Source: Terramyces sp. JEL0728 (lineage: Eukaryota; Chytridiomycota; Chytridiomycetes; Rhizophydiales; Terramycetaceae). Taken from it: 64,000 bases of DNA. The stretch spans positions 61,926 to 125,925 of the forward strand of contig JADIIU010000034.1 of NCBI GenBank assembly GCA_027603945.1. The letters run 5' to 3'. Positions 22,883 through 33,485 of this stretch are shown in pieces; positions within the stretch are counted from its first letter, which is position 1; each line of letters opens with the position of its first letter. A program made the translations under genes and the position numbers. Under the pieces are notes generated by a model that was given only the letters and a program-made list of their open reading frames with translations, had not been told where the DNA came from and ran no database searches.

Positions 22883-23416
22883 TCATTCTTTATTATTATT
22901 TTGAATGAAAAGAAATTCTGCGGTATTTGAATTGTAAACAGAGAGGTACAAGTCAAGAATGGCATTACCACACCACGGCAGTTCATAAACCTTTTCTTCG
23001 CCTTTAATTGTGTTTCTGTAAATATGTCTTCCTGATTTGTAGTATAGAGCGTTAAACGCACCTTCATTTCGAAGTTTTCTACCAGTAATAAACTCTCCCT
23101 TTCCCTTTTCTGGGAAAATCCAATCTACCTCGGCTTTTAAATCGAGGAAAGTGTCGCCAGTTAGATTACCTGTTGCAAATGAGCCATTAGCCAGCTTGTA
23201 ATACACTAATACCGGCTGGCTTGGATAATTTGGCGATTCTGCGTATATAGTTGAAATCCTGACAGTTCCAGGACATTCCCAAGTCCATAATTTAGTGAGT
23301 ACTAGCACACAAGTCACTACTGATAGGAGAAATGCTGGATATCTGCTTTTTCGAATAGGCGATTTCATTTTCGCGTCAAACAATAACATTGAACCTGTGC
23401 ACTGAGATTGATTCAT
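22883..23416 (-). CDS. Single-pass (signal-anchor) protein of unknown function
   Basis: 177 aa from the ATG at 23416. An internal ATG at 23368 (MKSPIRKSRYP) may be the real start, because a divergent gene begins only about 20 bp away at 23435. One TM (AFLLSVVTCVLVLTKLW) follows a basic N-terminus, giving a type II orientation. The rest is a lumenal or extracellular domain with one N-glycosylation sequon cluster (NGSF, NLTG) and a few cysteines. No family recognised. Confidence 0.55.
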   Translation of the reverse strand: MNQSQCTGSMLLFDAKMKSPIRKSRYPAFLLSVVTCVLVLTKLWTWECPGTVRISTIYAESPNYPSQPVLVYYKLANGSFATGNLTGDTFLDLKAEVDWIFPEKGKGEFITGRKLRNEGAFNALYYKSGRHIYRNTIKGEEKVYELPWCGNAILDLYLSVYNSNTAEFLFIQNNNKE

Positions 23417-23434
23417 GTGGTTGAAATATTATCC

Positions 23435-23614
23435 ATGTGTGCTATAGTATTGGCAGTACTTTTATATTTGTACAGAAAGAAGAGGGCCCAAGATAACCAC
23501 AGTTACTCTGAAAAGACTGATCAATTATTTACTGCAGTTGATATGCGCTCAATTAGTACAGTGCAGCCGGCTTATCACCAAATGATCAGGGCAATCAGCA
23601 GCAAATTTGAATAA
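23435..23614 (+). CDS. Tiny single-TM protein
   Basis: 59 aa: a short N-terminus running straight into one TM (MCAIVLAVLLYLY), the basic stop-transfer KKR, then a hydrophilic tail with QPAYHQ. The plan matches the other tiny single-TM genes of this cluster, and QPAY is a degenerate version of their PPxY. The frame is open further upstream without an ATG, so the start is a guess. No homologue recognised. Confidence 0.4.
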   Translation: MCAIVLAVLLYLYRKKRAQDNHSYSEKTDQLFTAVDMRSISTVQPAYHQMIRAISSKFE

Positions 23615-23841
23615 ATTACGGGTGAATCTCTATCTCTGTTTTAAATATTTGCTGCAGAGTGTGATAGATCTATTAGATCGCCAGCGACTTGCGTTCAAGT
23701 ACATCTTATTTGACTCACCTGTGACTTATTATTACCAACCGGGGGGTAAGAGGGGGTTCACGTAAATGTCCGACTTTTTAATATAGGCAACAGACATTGC
23801 ACCTTAAAACTAAAACCTCTTCCAACTCTTCCAAATTTAAA

Positions 23842-24057
23842 ATGTCGGAATCGATATTGTTTTTATTCATTTGTATCGGGATCGTGTCGCCAGTTATTTT
23901 CGTAAATATTATCACCAGAGTGTTTGCCAAACACTCTACTCAAATTGCGGACATTAATCAGAAATTTGTAGTTGTGGAATTGGAAGAGCCGGATGATGAC
24001 CATTCAAGAGAAAGTTGCTTGTACTATGACGAGTATAAACTTGATTTTACTTGCTGA
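23842..24057 (+). CDS. Tiny single-TM protein
   Basis: 71 aa, single exon. The N-terminal TM (ILFLFICIGIVSPVIFVNII) begins at residue 5, followed by basic residues (RVFAKH) and an acidic tail (EEPDDDHSRES) with LYYDEY and a terminal Cys. It is likely a small type I/III membrane protein. It belongs by position and layout, though not by motif, to the run of tiny single-TM genes between 23.4 and 26 kb. Confidence 0.45.
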   Translation: MSESILFLFICIGIVSPVIFVNIITRVFAKHSTQIADINQKFVVVELEEPDDDHSRESCLYYDEYKLDFTC

Positions 24058-24243
24058 TACACTGGTTTTCACTTGTACATATTTCTTAATATATTTTTTA
24101 CCTATGGATCCTGCGTACTGTTCTTGTTGAGCAGCTTATTTTACAGTCCGAGAGAATAGAGCGGGCCTACTATGAAAATACTTGATGAAATTCCAACTAA
24201 TACAAATGCGGATAGTAATATCAGTTTATTTAAAATACAAAAA

Positions 24244-24447
24244 TTAGTCCTGGATCGACAAATACACAGTTGGTTGTGGAGTTGGTTCATGAACAACGTG
24301 ACCTGGGACTCTATAGTGATGCATAAACTCTGGATTGACAAACCGGCGCTTGTATATCGACTGCTCTCTGAGCGGCATTGCGAATACTGCTTGCAAGAGT
24401 AGAATTAAGAGCATTAGTAAAGTGACATCACGATATTTTTGATGCAT
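24244..24447 (-). CDS. Small secreted peptide candidate
   Basis: 67 aa from the ATG at 24447. The hydrophobic N-terminus (LLMLLILLLQAVFA) looks like a cleavable signal peptide. The mature part of about 44 residues has a dibasic KRR site, His/Pro-rich stretches (HHYRVPGHVVHEPTPQPT) and no cysteines. An AATAAA-like signal lies just downstream on this strand. A secreted peptide is inferred; there is no family match from memory. Confidence 0.4.
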   Translation of the reverse strand: MHQKYRDVTLLMLLILLLQAVFAMPLREQSIYKRRFVNPEFMHHYRVPGHVVHEPTPQPTVYLSIQD

Positions 24448-24602
24448 AAATATCCGAGGAGGGTTCTTTCTGAATCTCTTGTTACAGAATGTAACCGATT
24501 CTACCCAACGCAAGCATCCCTGGATGATTAGGCACCAAATTATTGTTTACGCGAACTATTTTTTTGCTTTTTGACTTGTGCTCTGGCAGTTGCTGCAGTT
24601 TA

Positions 24603-24788
24603 ATGGGGAATGAAGGGTTGAGTATTGTATTTCTTGGGGCAGTAATTATCCTACTATTGTCTGGCATATGGCAGTACATAGGCACAAGAGTGGAAAAGAT
24701 TCCAACCTACGAACAATCAACAGGTCAAACACGAGTAGATAGTAACGATACCAGGCTTGATATCCCACCGCCTGCTTACACCCCATAA
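24603..24788 (+). CDS. Single-TM protein with terminal PPxY (family member 1)
   Basis: 61 aa, single exon. A five-residue N-terminus leads into one TM (SIVFLGAVIILLLSGIW). The cytosolic-type tail carries two proline-tyrosine motifs: IPTY about 13 residues after the TM and PPPAYTP at the very C-terminus. The genes at 24882 and 62623-62858 have the same order: TM, (I/L)P(S/T/V)Y, spacer, PPxY-x-P at the stop codon. PPxY is the standard ligand of WW domains of NEDD4/Rsp5-type ubiquitin ligases. A small membrane adaptor role is therefore inferred. Confidence 0.6.
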   Translation: MGNEGLSIVFLGAVIILLLSGIWQYIGTRVEKIPTYEQSTGQTRVDSNDTRLDIPPPAYTP

Positions 24789-24881
24789 TAAAGAGCGATT
24801 GCTTTCTTTTTTCATTTGTGCTTTTGAATTGTGTTCAAGTGCACTGACCATGAAAGTAACTGGCTGTTTTCTTTTTTCATA

Positions 24882-25160
24882 ATGGACGATTCTGGTGGTT
24901 TCTCCGCTGCATATCTAGTACCCCTCATCTAATTATAGATTGCGTATACCCTTGATTTGCTGGTAGTCATTATTATTATTGTACTGATCATCCTTAATCA
25001 CAAATCAACAAAAAATAGGGCGATAGATGCTCCATTGCAGCAAGTAGATCAGCGGGAATTGCCTTCCTATGGCGATGATCTGACATTGACGAATGTTCAA
25101 ATTGATTTGCTGGAAAGTGGAGAGCAAGTAGGGAACCCACCGCCTATTTATGCACCTTGA
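24882..25160 (+). CDS. Single-TM protein with terminal PPxY (family member 2)
   Basis: 85 aa, two exons. The first exon encodes a 12-residue extracellular-type N-terminus (MDDSGGFSAAYL). A 21-nt intron (24918-24938) precedes exon 2, which starts at the TM (LLVVIIIIVLIIL). The tail has LPSY and ends PPPIYAP at the stop. The intron sits just before the TM, as in the member at 62.6 kb, which supports common descent. Adaptor for WW-domain proteins inferred from PPxY; not demonstrable from sequence alone. Confidence 0.65.
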
Positions 25161-25696
25161 TTATTTGTAAAATACTGTATTAATAAACCATTTCAATTGC
25201 TTGGCGGCCTATTTAGCTTACCACTACAAAGAAAAGTACTAATTGGGCTGTAGGAATTCGGCATAAAGTAATCGGTAATTATTTCAAGAATTGGCACTGC
25301 CAGTCTATCAAATTGACGATAACACTCGAAATTTATCAATGCGGACAACCGTGCACCGATTACCAACATTGTATGCTCTCTTGTGTGGGAAAACCTTTCT
25401 CCCCGTTCACTCTTTCTAAAGCACATCTTAAGGATAATCTGAGTGTAATTGCCATCTAGCATGAAACATGCAGGTTCGACACCTCAAAGCTGTATGGTTT
25501 ATGAATTGTATTAAAGATGTTTGTCGCGAAAAAAAGTTCAATCTCACAGAACTACACCTTGATTGTTGCTGGATTAAGGCTGCTGGATCAATTCCAATTC
25601 TACTTGCGGTTTAAAAAAGACCGAGAATTGTAGTCCAATTAAGTGCGGTTAACATGTCTATTGTGGCTGGAAAATTCCTTATTTTTGTTTAACAAA
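25161..25696 (+). other. Intergenic region, no convincing gene
   Basis: An 89-codon minus-strand open frame (25193-25462) exists but shows no domain, TM or flanking splice pattern. No RNA gene is recognised. Confidence 0.4.
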
Positions 25697-25974
25697 ATGG
25701 AATTATCAGGATTATTGATTTGGGCGGTACTCTTGCCATTAATTACCAGGGACTATGTATACTATACGTGATAGCGTTTTCAGCTTGTTTAGTTGTAATG
25801 TGGTTAAGAAGAAAACTGAAAAGAAATGTTAAAGTTGAGGTTGAGCAAAATGAAGCTGGGCTGGAGGAAAATGAAGAGACTTCCAGCCAGAATTCGCAGG
25901 AACGTGCGAGTAATGAAGAAGTACCGATGGCAGTTAAGGAATTACCAACCATGGCAATTATAACGAAAGCTTAA
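25697..25974 (+). CDS. Tiny single-TM protein, divergent PPxY-family relative
   Basis: 84 aa after a 23-nt intron (25727-25749) that again falls just before the TM (LCILYVIAFSACLVVMWL). Basic stop-transfer RRKLKRN, then a Glu/Gln/Ser-rich tail. Near the end it has ELPTM where relatives have a proline-tyrosine motif, and it lacks a terminal PPxY. The two-exon plan and position next to the PPxY genes suggest a decayed or specialised family member. Confidence 0.55.
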
Positions 25975-26709
25975 TGGTTTTATGTAAATATCTCACGAGT
26001 AATAAACTTTTGGTTTAACAAGTAATTCAAGCGCTGCTGCTTGAGTATCCAACTTTTTTTTGAATTGGATATGGTGATACCATCTGGTCCCTTTTACGGT
26101 ATTCCGACGGATTTTTTGGTTGGCGAGACATAGAGATTCGCCTTTAGCATTGCCATATTAATCCGAATTGTTGGCTATCTTCAAATTATATTTGGAGATT
26201 CTGAATAATTGCTAGAGTTTCTTTTTCGGTCCATACTAACTGGAATGACTTTCTCGGTACTAGTTGCTTATGATAAAACGTGGTTATTTGTCTATTAAAC
26301 GTGCACTTGATCCAAATCAACGAGCTCAATACGTCCAGCCCCAGCAATTATATGAAATACCCTTCCGCGTATACGTTTACACCTGCGAGAAACAAAAGCC
26401 AAATCCCACATGAAAACGCAGCTATATTCTGTTGTGGTCTGGATTAAATGAAAATGGTCAGTTTGTACAACAATGCTATCATCATGTGTCTCTGTTGCCC
26501 AGACAATTTTAAAGATCTACCACTGAATAGGGGACTTTGATAATCTAAACCAGGCGAAACTGTAAAGATTGATTGCTTTAAACACAGAGCCTGGAAATTG
26601 GAGCAACTCAACTAGGATCCAGCACAGCAATTAGCCAAATTTAAAAACACGTGACCTCATGATCCTTTATAAAATTTTCGAGCTTTTGAATCACTATTGT
26701 CAATTGATA
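25975..26709 (+). other. Intergenic region, no gene seen
   Basis: About 735 bp without a supportable frame on either strand. A CACGTGA E-box lies near 26648, some 60 bp upstream of the acyltransferase start. No repeat or mobile element recognised. Confidence 0.45.
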
Positions 26710-28239
26710 ATGACCAGAATCGTATTCTGTTGCTGACCATAGTCTACAGGAAAGAAAAAGCACTCGATAGAGTCTGCGGAGCCACATGTAACGAAGCACT
26801 AACCCAGACAAACATACCAAACGTAGTCAATCCAAAAATCAACCTCTCAAAACCTCGACATTTCAAATCTCTATTCAAACCACGAACATCGCCATTAGAT
26901 TTTGAAACTCTTATTCTAGAGAAAAACCCATTCAGAGGATTCTTTATCCTATTTTGGCTTTCAATCGCAATGAAGGTTATCACATCATTGTACCAAAGTT
27001 GGAGAAACACTGGAGTCCCAATTTCGCTCAAATTAGCATCGCAGATGTTTACAGGAGTGGAGTCTGTTTTACAAACTGATTTAATCATGATTGCAAGTCT
27101 ATTCACTTGTGTGTTGTTTCAAAATTTGATTACTGCGAGGATAATCCCCCTCTCACTGTCAAGAATAATTCAACATGCATGGCAAGGAGTATGGTTCTTT
27201 GCTTGTATGGTAACCGCCCTTGTATGTGATTGGAGTTGGGTAAACCTGTATTAATCTAGCCGCAATCACTGTTTTTCGTCCTTCATACAATCGCAATGTT
27301 GATGAAACAGCACTCTTACAATTCGTACAACATTGCACTTACATTTAAAAAGAATCGCTATGCCAAATTATTGAATATTTCGAAAAAGGAAGATTACATT
27401 TTGTCTGAAGATGAAACTTTGGAAATGGAAATATTGGCTGATGAATTGACCAGAGGAGACAAACCGTTCCCTTCGAACCAGACATTTGCCAACTTTTTAG
27501 ACTATCTACTCGTTCCATCCTTGGTTTATGAACTGCATTTTCCAAGAACTTCACGATTCAGATTATGGTACTTTTTAGAAAGGACCTTTTCGTTATTCGC
27601 ATCTATTGGTCTGCTCTATTTAGTTATTGAACATCAGTGTACGCCGGTATTCGTACAGATGCCCAGCCAAACGTTTGTCGATACACTGATGGACCTCTTG
27701 ATTCCATGTATGATGTGCTACCTGCTCATATTCTACATTATCTTTGAAGTACATTAAATTAACGACAGTGTGTATGCAATGCCTTTGCGGAACTAACATG
27801 TTTTGCAGATAGAGAGTTCTATGCAGACTTTTGGAACGCAAGCAGTTTTGGAGATTTCGCAAGAGATTGGAATAAGCCGGTGCATCACTTTTTGTTGCGA
27901 CATGTTTTCAAAGAATCAATGGAAAATCTAAAAATCAGCAAGCAAGATGCTACGTTTATCACTTTCTTTTTATCTTCTTGCATGCACGAATTGGTATTCT
28001 TTATTATAGGCAAGCGACTAAGGATGTACCTGTTTTTAATGCAAATGTTCCAGTTACCGCTAATTTTCCTAAGTACCTTGAAGATCTTTAAAGGCCGTGC
28101 TATATTAGGGAATGTATTCTTTTGGTTTGGAATGTATTTGGTAATCATTACTAACATCAGGGTCCTCCAATACTTACTGTTGCGTATTTGCGCGAAGTTT
28201 ATCTTTGAAAGTCTCATAAACTGCAAGAACCTCATATGA
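26710..28239 (+). CDS. Sterol O-acyltransferase (ARE/ACAT type, MBOAT family)
   Basis: 482 aa with four introns (26722-26742, 26788-26807, 27240-27259, 27749-27768; 20-21 nt). The frame through the first two introns gives MTRISTGKKKHSIESAEPHTNIPN and joins the long ORF cleanly. Signatures: HTIAMLMKQHSYNSYN (ARE-type), the FYxDWWN-like motif as FYADFWNASSFGDFARDWNKPVH, and the catalytic-His region SSCMHELVFF. At least seven hydrophobic stretches fit an ER polytopic enzyme. It would esterify sterols with acyl-CoA for storage in lipid droplets. DGAT1 is the main alternative, but MLMKQHSY favours sterol acyltransferase. Confidence 0.9.
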
Positions 28240-28266
28240 ATAAATAGTGGAGCAAATTACATTGTA

Positions 28267-29737
28267 TTAAATAGGAAGTGAGAGGAGTACTACAAACAGA
28301 TCGTGCGATATATCTTCACGGGCAGTTGCTTCGTGTTTGTGTTCTCGTAGTGTTGTCATAGCTTTGGGCTGGCCATCTTTTGTGTAAAACACACCAGTGC
28401 ACCATATGCCTAGCGTACCAGGATTATATTTGAACTCTGCCGGCGATAGTCCTCTTTTTTGGAGCTCTGCTCTTAGCATCACTTCGTAGCTTTTTATAAT
28501 TTCATCTTCGTCGCTATAATAGGCGTCGCTTTTAAATTTCGTTGGCAAATGCTTTGGAGGCAGACCGTCTTCATCTGGAAACCCGCGTTTGGTGTGTAGT
28601 CGAGGATCGCTGTTTCGGTTATAGTACGACGGATTTAAAATCGGTAAAAGGCTGGAGGGCTGCGGAGTGGGTATTTTAGCTGACTTGGAGTTTGGATAAG
28701 CCAGTGCATCCATTACCGCAGGGGTAGCGTTTGCATCTGGAATAATCCTGATTAATTCTCGATACATTTCCTGGGCAACTTCATTGGTGGCATCCGCTTG
28801 GACTGGATGTGGTTGCGATACTTTATTTTTCGCACCCATTATCAATTGGGCTCGGTATTTTGTCTCTCCATCGGGTGATTTGATGGGTCTATGGTTGTAA
28901 TATGGCATTCCAATGGCTGGGTTCGTTTCGTAATAAGCCCACAGTATATCCGCAAAGGACAGGATTTCCTCCTCTTGCGGTTTAACATGAAATGGAGTGA
29001 CTTCAGACTGCAAAGTCATTGCATTCATCATAAGGTCTGAATCATACAGCTGATAATTGTTATAAAAAGTCTGTCTATCACTCTGCTGATATATTGAATT
29101 GTCTTTCTTTGGTGAAAATACTTGCATTAATAATACTTACCTTGCTCTATCTTGACAGACTTTTCCTTTTTCTTTGCAACAGCTCCAGGTGCATTCATGA
29201 GAACTCTTTCCGAAATTAAAGGATCGTTGGAAATCGACTCGAAAGCCAACTGCGAGCATACCTCTTTTGCGATCGACTTTTTGTTGTATGTAAAAGGAGT
29301 CTAGATTAGCAATTGGATACAGTAAACGTCCTGTTCTGAACCGAAATAGTACACCCGAATGCTTTTTCTACGTCTCTATAAGTATACTGAGGCGGCTCTA
29401 CTCCAGCTTGAGCGCACAGCGTAAATAATAATGAAATATAGTTCTTTGGCCGATGAACAAAATATGGAACTCCCTGCTTTTCAAAGTATTCAATTGCCGC
29501 TCCAGCAACAATTTTCTTTGCTTCTTGCTTGCTAGCTGCACCTGAACATTCAAACCTTTGTCCCATCAGAACCAATTGCATCCCATGCGTGTATGTTCCA
29601 GTCTTTGTTTCGGACGTTGGTTTCCATTCAGGAAGTGCTTTTTGAGTTTTCTGGCAGAATTCATGTAAAATAGAGATATTATTGGAACTCTCCAAATGCC
29701 GCCGCACTTTTTCACTTAGTTCATTCAGATCTGTCAT
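28267..29737 (-). CDS. Protein with two or three dsRNA-binding motifs
   Basis: 476 aa, introns at 29301-29320 and 29121-29140 (20 nt each). The first dsRBM spans about residues 22-85 (ILHEFCQKTQKALPEW, FECSGAASKQEAKKIVAGAAIEYF). A second, about 100-170, reads ISLLFTLCAQAGVEPPQYTY and ends KKSIAKEVCSQLAFESI. A third, weaker one is suggested near the C-terminus (GIWCTGVFYTKDG, HEATAREDISHDLFVV). The middle is low complexity (HVKPQEEE, TPQPSSLLPILNP). No RNase III or deaminase motif is seen. It is a dsRNA-binding protein of unknown role, perhaps in RNA silencing or RNA metabolism. Confidence 0.75.
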
Positions 29738-30008
29738 GCGGATTGCAAAAATTTTGAACTGCCAGATAAATATCAGCAGGCAGTTAAAGTATTAGACTGT
29801 ACGATCTAGAGCTTGGCCAATACCAAAGCAAAATTTAATAGATATTTATCCAAGTTATGACCAGGGCAAACCAACTAATTCGATAGAGCCACAACCACGC
29901 TTTCGGCAGAGCGTTTAGTTACAAAACAGAAAAGCACTAAATCACAAAATGACTCAACGCTAAAAAAGCAATCACGTGATCCAGCCAAAGTTTAAATAAC
30001 CAAGCAAA

Positions 30009-32030
30009 ATGGTATTGAATACATTTAGAATGAAGGAAAACCTCAAAGAAGCAAAGATTATTGGGTCGATAAGGGAAACGCGATTGGACTTTGACAGGTG
30101 CAATGCGTTTGAAAACGATATCAACCTCAAAGGATTCACTTTGGAAATTGACGACCAGCAATTGATAGTGGACTCTAGTTTGGAATTCTTTTCTGGTGAA
30201 AAATATGGTCTGGTTGGTAGAAACGGAGTTGGAAAAAGTACGCTGTTTAAGGCGATGGCTGATAGTTTAATATCGGGGTTTCCAAGCAATGTAAAAGTTG
30301 TGTATGTGGAGCAAATGGATACGGTTGATCCAAATATGGTACTCCAAGTTTAAACGTAGAATGTTGTAAAATTCCTGGTGGAATCAGATAAAAAGTGCAG
30401 CCGATTGATTAATGAATTGAATACGCTTGAAAATGCCATCCAGAGTACCGACGAAAAAGCAATTGCAATTGCAATCAGATACATTACGCACCAGCGGATG
30501 TCAAGTGAATTTAAGCATTTAGAATTGCAGGCTAAGCAGAAGAGTGGATCAAGAGGGGCAAGTTTGCGCAAACGGCTTACAGAACTTGAAGCAACGTTGA
30601 ATTTATCAATGAACAAGATGGAAACGGATATTCCTAAAGTAGAGTTGGAAGAGGCTTGCGTTAGCGCATATAGAATGATAGTCGAGCTGCGACAATCCCT
30701 GGAAGCACTGGGTTATACTACACTAGAGTCGAAAATCAAATCTATACTGGCTGGCCTTGGGTTCACTAAGAAAATGATTGAGGGATCAGTTGGCCATTTA
30801 TCCGGTGGTTGGAGAATGAAGCTTTCGCTAGCACAAGCACTCCTTCTGGAACCAGATATCCTATTATTGGACGAACCGACGAACGCTCTAGATTTAGAAT
30901 CGATTATATGGCTACAGAAATACCTGAAAGATTTGGAAGGTGTTACTTTAATCATCATATCGCATGACCGAGCATTTTTGAACAATATTGTTGACCATAT
31001 AGTTTGTCTCAGACACCAGAAATTGACATACTTTGATGGGAACTATGATGAATATGAAATGAACCTGGAAACACAGCGAAAGTTTCATCAAAGAATGGAA
31101 GATTATGTTGATGCAAAGAAAGAAAAACTACAAAGCAGTATAAAGGAACTCAAAACCCAAGCAAGAAAACATGGCGATGACAAGAAACTATTGCAAGCAG
31201 AATCCAGGAGAAAGAAATTAGAAGAGCGGGTTCTATGGGAGAAATCACAAACCGGCCACCGCTACAAGCAGTCCAAAGTGTGTAGCAAGAGACACATGGC
31301 TCAGGCTATCAATGTCGATCATGGCGATTCTCCAATCAACTGGAAATTCCCAACAGTGAATCCTTTAAAAAACCAGTCTTCGCTCTTGCAGATAGAATCA
31401 GTGTCTTTTTCATACAGCGAAAAGATTGTTTTAAAAGATATCACTCTGAATATGGAAATTGGCGATAGAGTTGGTATTGTTGGGAAAAATGGCGAGGGGA
31501 AATCGACGCTGATGGAACTGATTGCCGGGAACATATTTCCACAAGCTGGGACTATTTCACACCATTTGCAATCACGGATAGGATACTTTTCTCAGTCTCA
31601 AATCTCAGAGATTTTGTCGTGCACAGAGGAAACCTGCTTTGAATATATCAAAAGGAAGCTAAACACCAAGGAGCCAGAAGGTACAATTAGGGGGCATTTT
31701 GGTGGATTCGGGGTTGGGGATGCTCTATTGAAACAAAAAATTAGCTCCATTAGCGGTGGCCAATCCGTCAGAATAGCTACTGCATTGGCGGTATGGAATG
31801 CACCGCATTTATTGATATTAGATGAAGCTACTAACCACCTCGATATTGAATCTATCCAGGCAGTTATTGATTCCATTACTCACTACAATGGAGCCGTATT
31901 AGCAGTTTCACACGACCAGTCTTTCATTCAGGCAATTTCAAAGAAAATGTACTTGATTAAAGACACAAAAATGGCTCTTCTGGAAAATGGTATCAAAGAT
32001 TATATTAAATTATTACAGCATTACAAATAA
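30009..32030 (+). CDS. ABC-F family ATPase (twin ABC, no TM)
   Basis: 666 aa with one 21-nt intron (30339-30359). ABC1: Walker A GRNGVGKST, signature LSGGWRMKLSLAQALL, Walker B DILLLDEPTNALDLES. The charged linker helix region (MEDYVDAKKEKLQSSIKELKTQARK) is the ABC-F interdomain. ABC2: Walker A GKNGEGKST, signature ISGGQSVRIATALAV, Walker B HLLILDEATNHLDIES. There are no membrane segments. ABC-F proteins act on ribosomes or translation factors (GCN20, ARB1 and relatives). ABC1 reads NALDLES rather than the usual NHLDLE, and the length is Arb1-like. A TCACGTGA palindrome is about 30 bp upstream of the ATG. Confidence 0.93.
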
Positions 32031-32037
32031 ATAATAT

Positions 32038-33267
32038 TTACCAATCGAGTTTTACTTTTTCGTCGATCGAATCTAATAGCATCGAAACCGCAGTGGCATT
32101 TTTCACTTGAATAATAGATTCAATTCTATTGTAATATATTGGGCAGTCTAAAGATGCACACGCAATTTCCGAATCCAAAAGCGAATTGTGTTCTGTACAA
32201 GATCTACAAATGGTTTGAATATTCTTGAATCTTTTTTCTGCGTTGCCAACCTGATTTTCCAATTGCAAAATTGTGTTGGAAGGTTTCTTCATACACTCGC
32301 CACAGATTTTTTCTGTCGTATGATTGCTACACAACAGACAGTGGGTTGACTGGTAAAAGTGATCGATCGTCTTTTTTGTAGCTTCCTCTTGCGGTATGTA
32401 GTTGATTGTAAAGGTGGTAAATCATGGACTTGTCTACGAAATTCCTCATCTTTCCAAAGATGGTTTAATGACGGGATGAGGATTTCACTGCACTTTTGGT
32501 TTTGAATGGGCTGAAGCTTTCTTTCTTTTAGTTTATCCTTGTTTTTTATCCATACGTTCAAAATATCCATTTCCATTTCACAATAGCTGATTGCTTTGCG
32601 TGAATCGGTCACTATATTGTCGTTTGTCAACAGCAGAATATCTGAATCCGGTGGATATGTGCGAACCATTCCTTTTATCCGCTTCATATGATACTGTTCA
32701 AATTCGACAAAATCCATCCCATACAGGTTGTAATCTAATAGAAATTGAAACAAATACGGAAGGTGATGCTCAAAGACATTGAAAGGTTGATCCATAATCA
32801 CCCCACTCTGAAATAATTCCCCCATTTTGTTTACATCATGTGGATTCAAGACCGATATCTTTAGAAACAAAGAGTATTTGGAATGAAAGCCATAGAAATC
32901 AACCCCTTGAACCAATTTGATCGACTGTATTACAGATTCCTCGTATCTAGCCTTTCTATGACCCCAATGTCCTTTAGTTTGATTAACGTGCAGTTTATTC
33001 ATAGCATGGTTAATACTATTACCCAGCAACTACATTAGTGGAATTTACTGTGATATATTCGTCCGCATCCACCAACTTGCCTTCATATTTGATGTAAAAA
33101 TACGGATAAATCCGATGCACCAGAATCAGAGCTTTCTGGCCAATTTCAGAAGTGCCGTACACCCTGATAACTGGCACTTGATTGTTTATTGCGAATTGAG
33201 ACATTGGATGATCAAATTCAGACGGCTTATCCATGTAGTAGTCTAGATTTGTTATCCGGAATTTCAT
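32038..33267 (-). pseudogene. REV3: REV3 locus lacking exonuclease and polymerase domains
   Basis: The N-terminal part (start 33267, 19-nt intron 33030-33048) matches DNA polymerase zeta catalytic subunit: FRITNLDYYMDKP, PVIRVYGTSEIGQKA, VHRIYPYFYI, GVDFYGFH, LFQSGVIMDQPF, HHLPYLFQFLLDYNLYGMDFV, CEMEMDI. The C-terminal part matches the REV3 end: TIDHFYQSTHC, CysA (CLLC...CGEC) and CysB (CRSC...CASLDC). About 1000 or more residues holding the exonuclease and B-family polymerase, including the YGDTDS-type motif, are absent between them. The two parts are in different frames, joined near 32.35-32.42 kb, and no 18-24 nt intron fits. Either an internally deleted gene or an assembly collapse; a short accessory-subunit-binding product is a remote option. 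Confidence 0.7.
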
Positions 33268-33485
33268 GCCAGATTTTGAAAATTGTAAATAATTTGCAAA
33301 AGGAAACCCGGTATCTGTGGAGACCAACCAATTCTAGATCAGTCTCGATCTTGGTAAATTATTGGCGAGCCAGGCTGGGGAGATGGGGAATCCAATTCAT
33401 GTGGTGTCATAAATGTCCTCTAGTGCGCGACAAATATTACTAATTTATTGGAAAATTCCGCTGGCAAGTACATATCGAGTTTTCA

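Noticed and set aside
25193..25462. 89-codon minus-strand open frame
   Set aside because: No TM, domain, conserved motif or splice pattern; likely chance.
25473..25479. GGTTCGA resembling a tRNA T-arm
   Set aside because: The flanking bases do not form a 5-bp T stem and no acceptor, D or anticodon arms are present.
20426..29956. TGACTCA/TGAGTCA sites near 20431, 20526, 23711 and 29950
   Set aside because: Number is what chance predicts for a 7-mer in 64 kb; not evidence of control by the window's bZIP genes.
26648..29979. CACGTG E-boxes near 26648 and 29972
   Set aside because: CACGTG is expected several times by chance. Only their closeness to start codons is suggestive, so no regulatory claim is made.
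32361..32412. A 44-nt GT...AG segment that would join the two REV3 frames
   Set aside because: It is about twice the length of every other intron here and lacks the usual branch motif, so the locus is left as broken.
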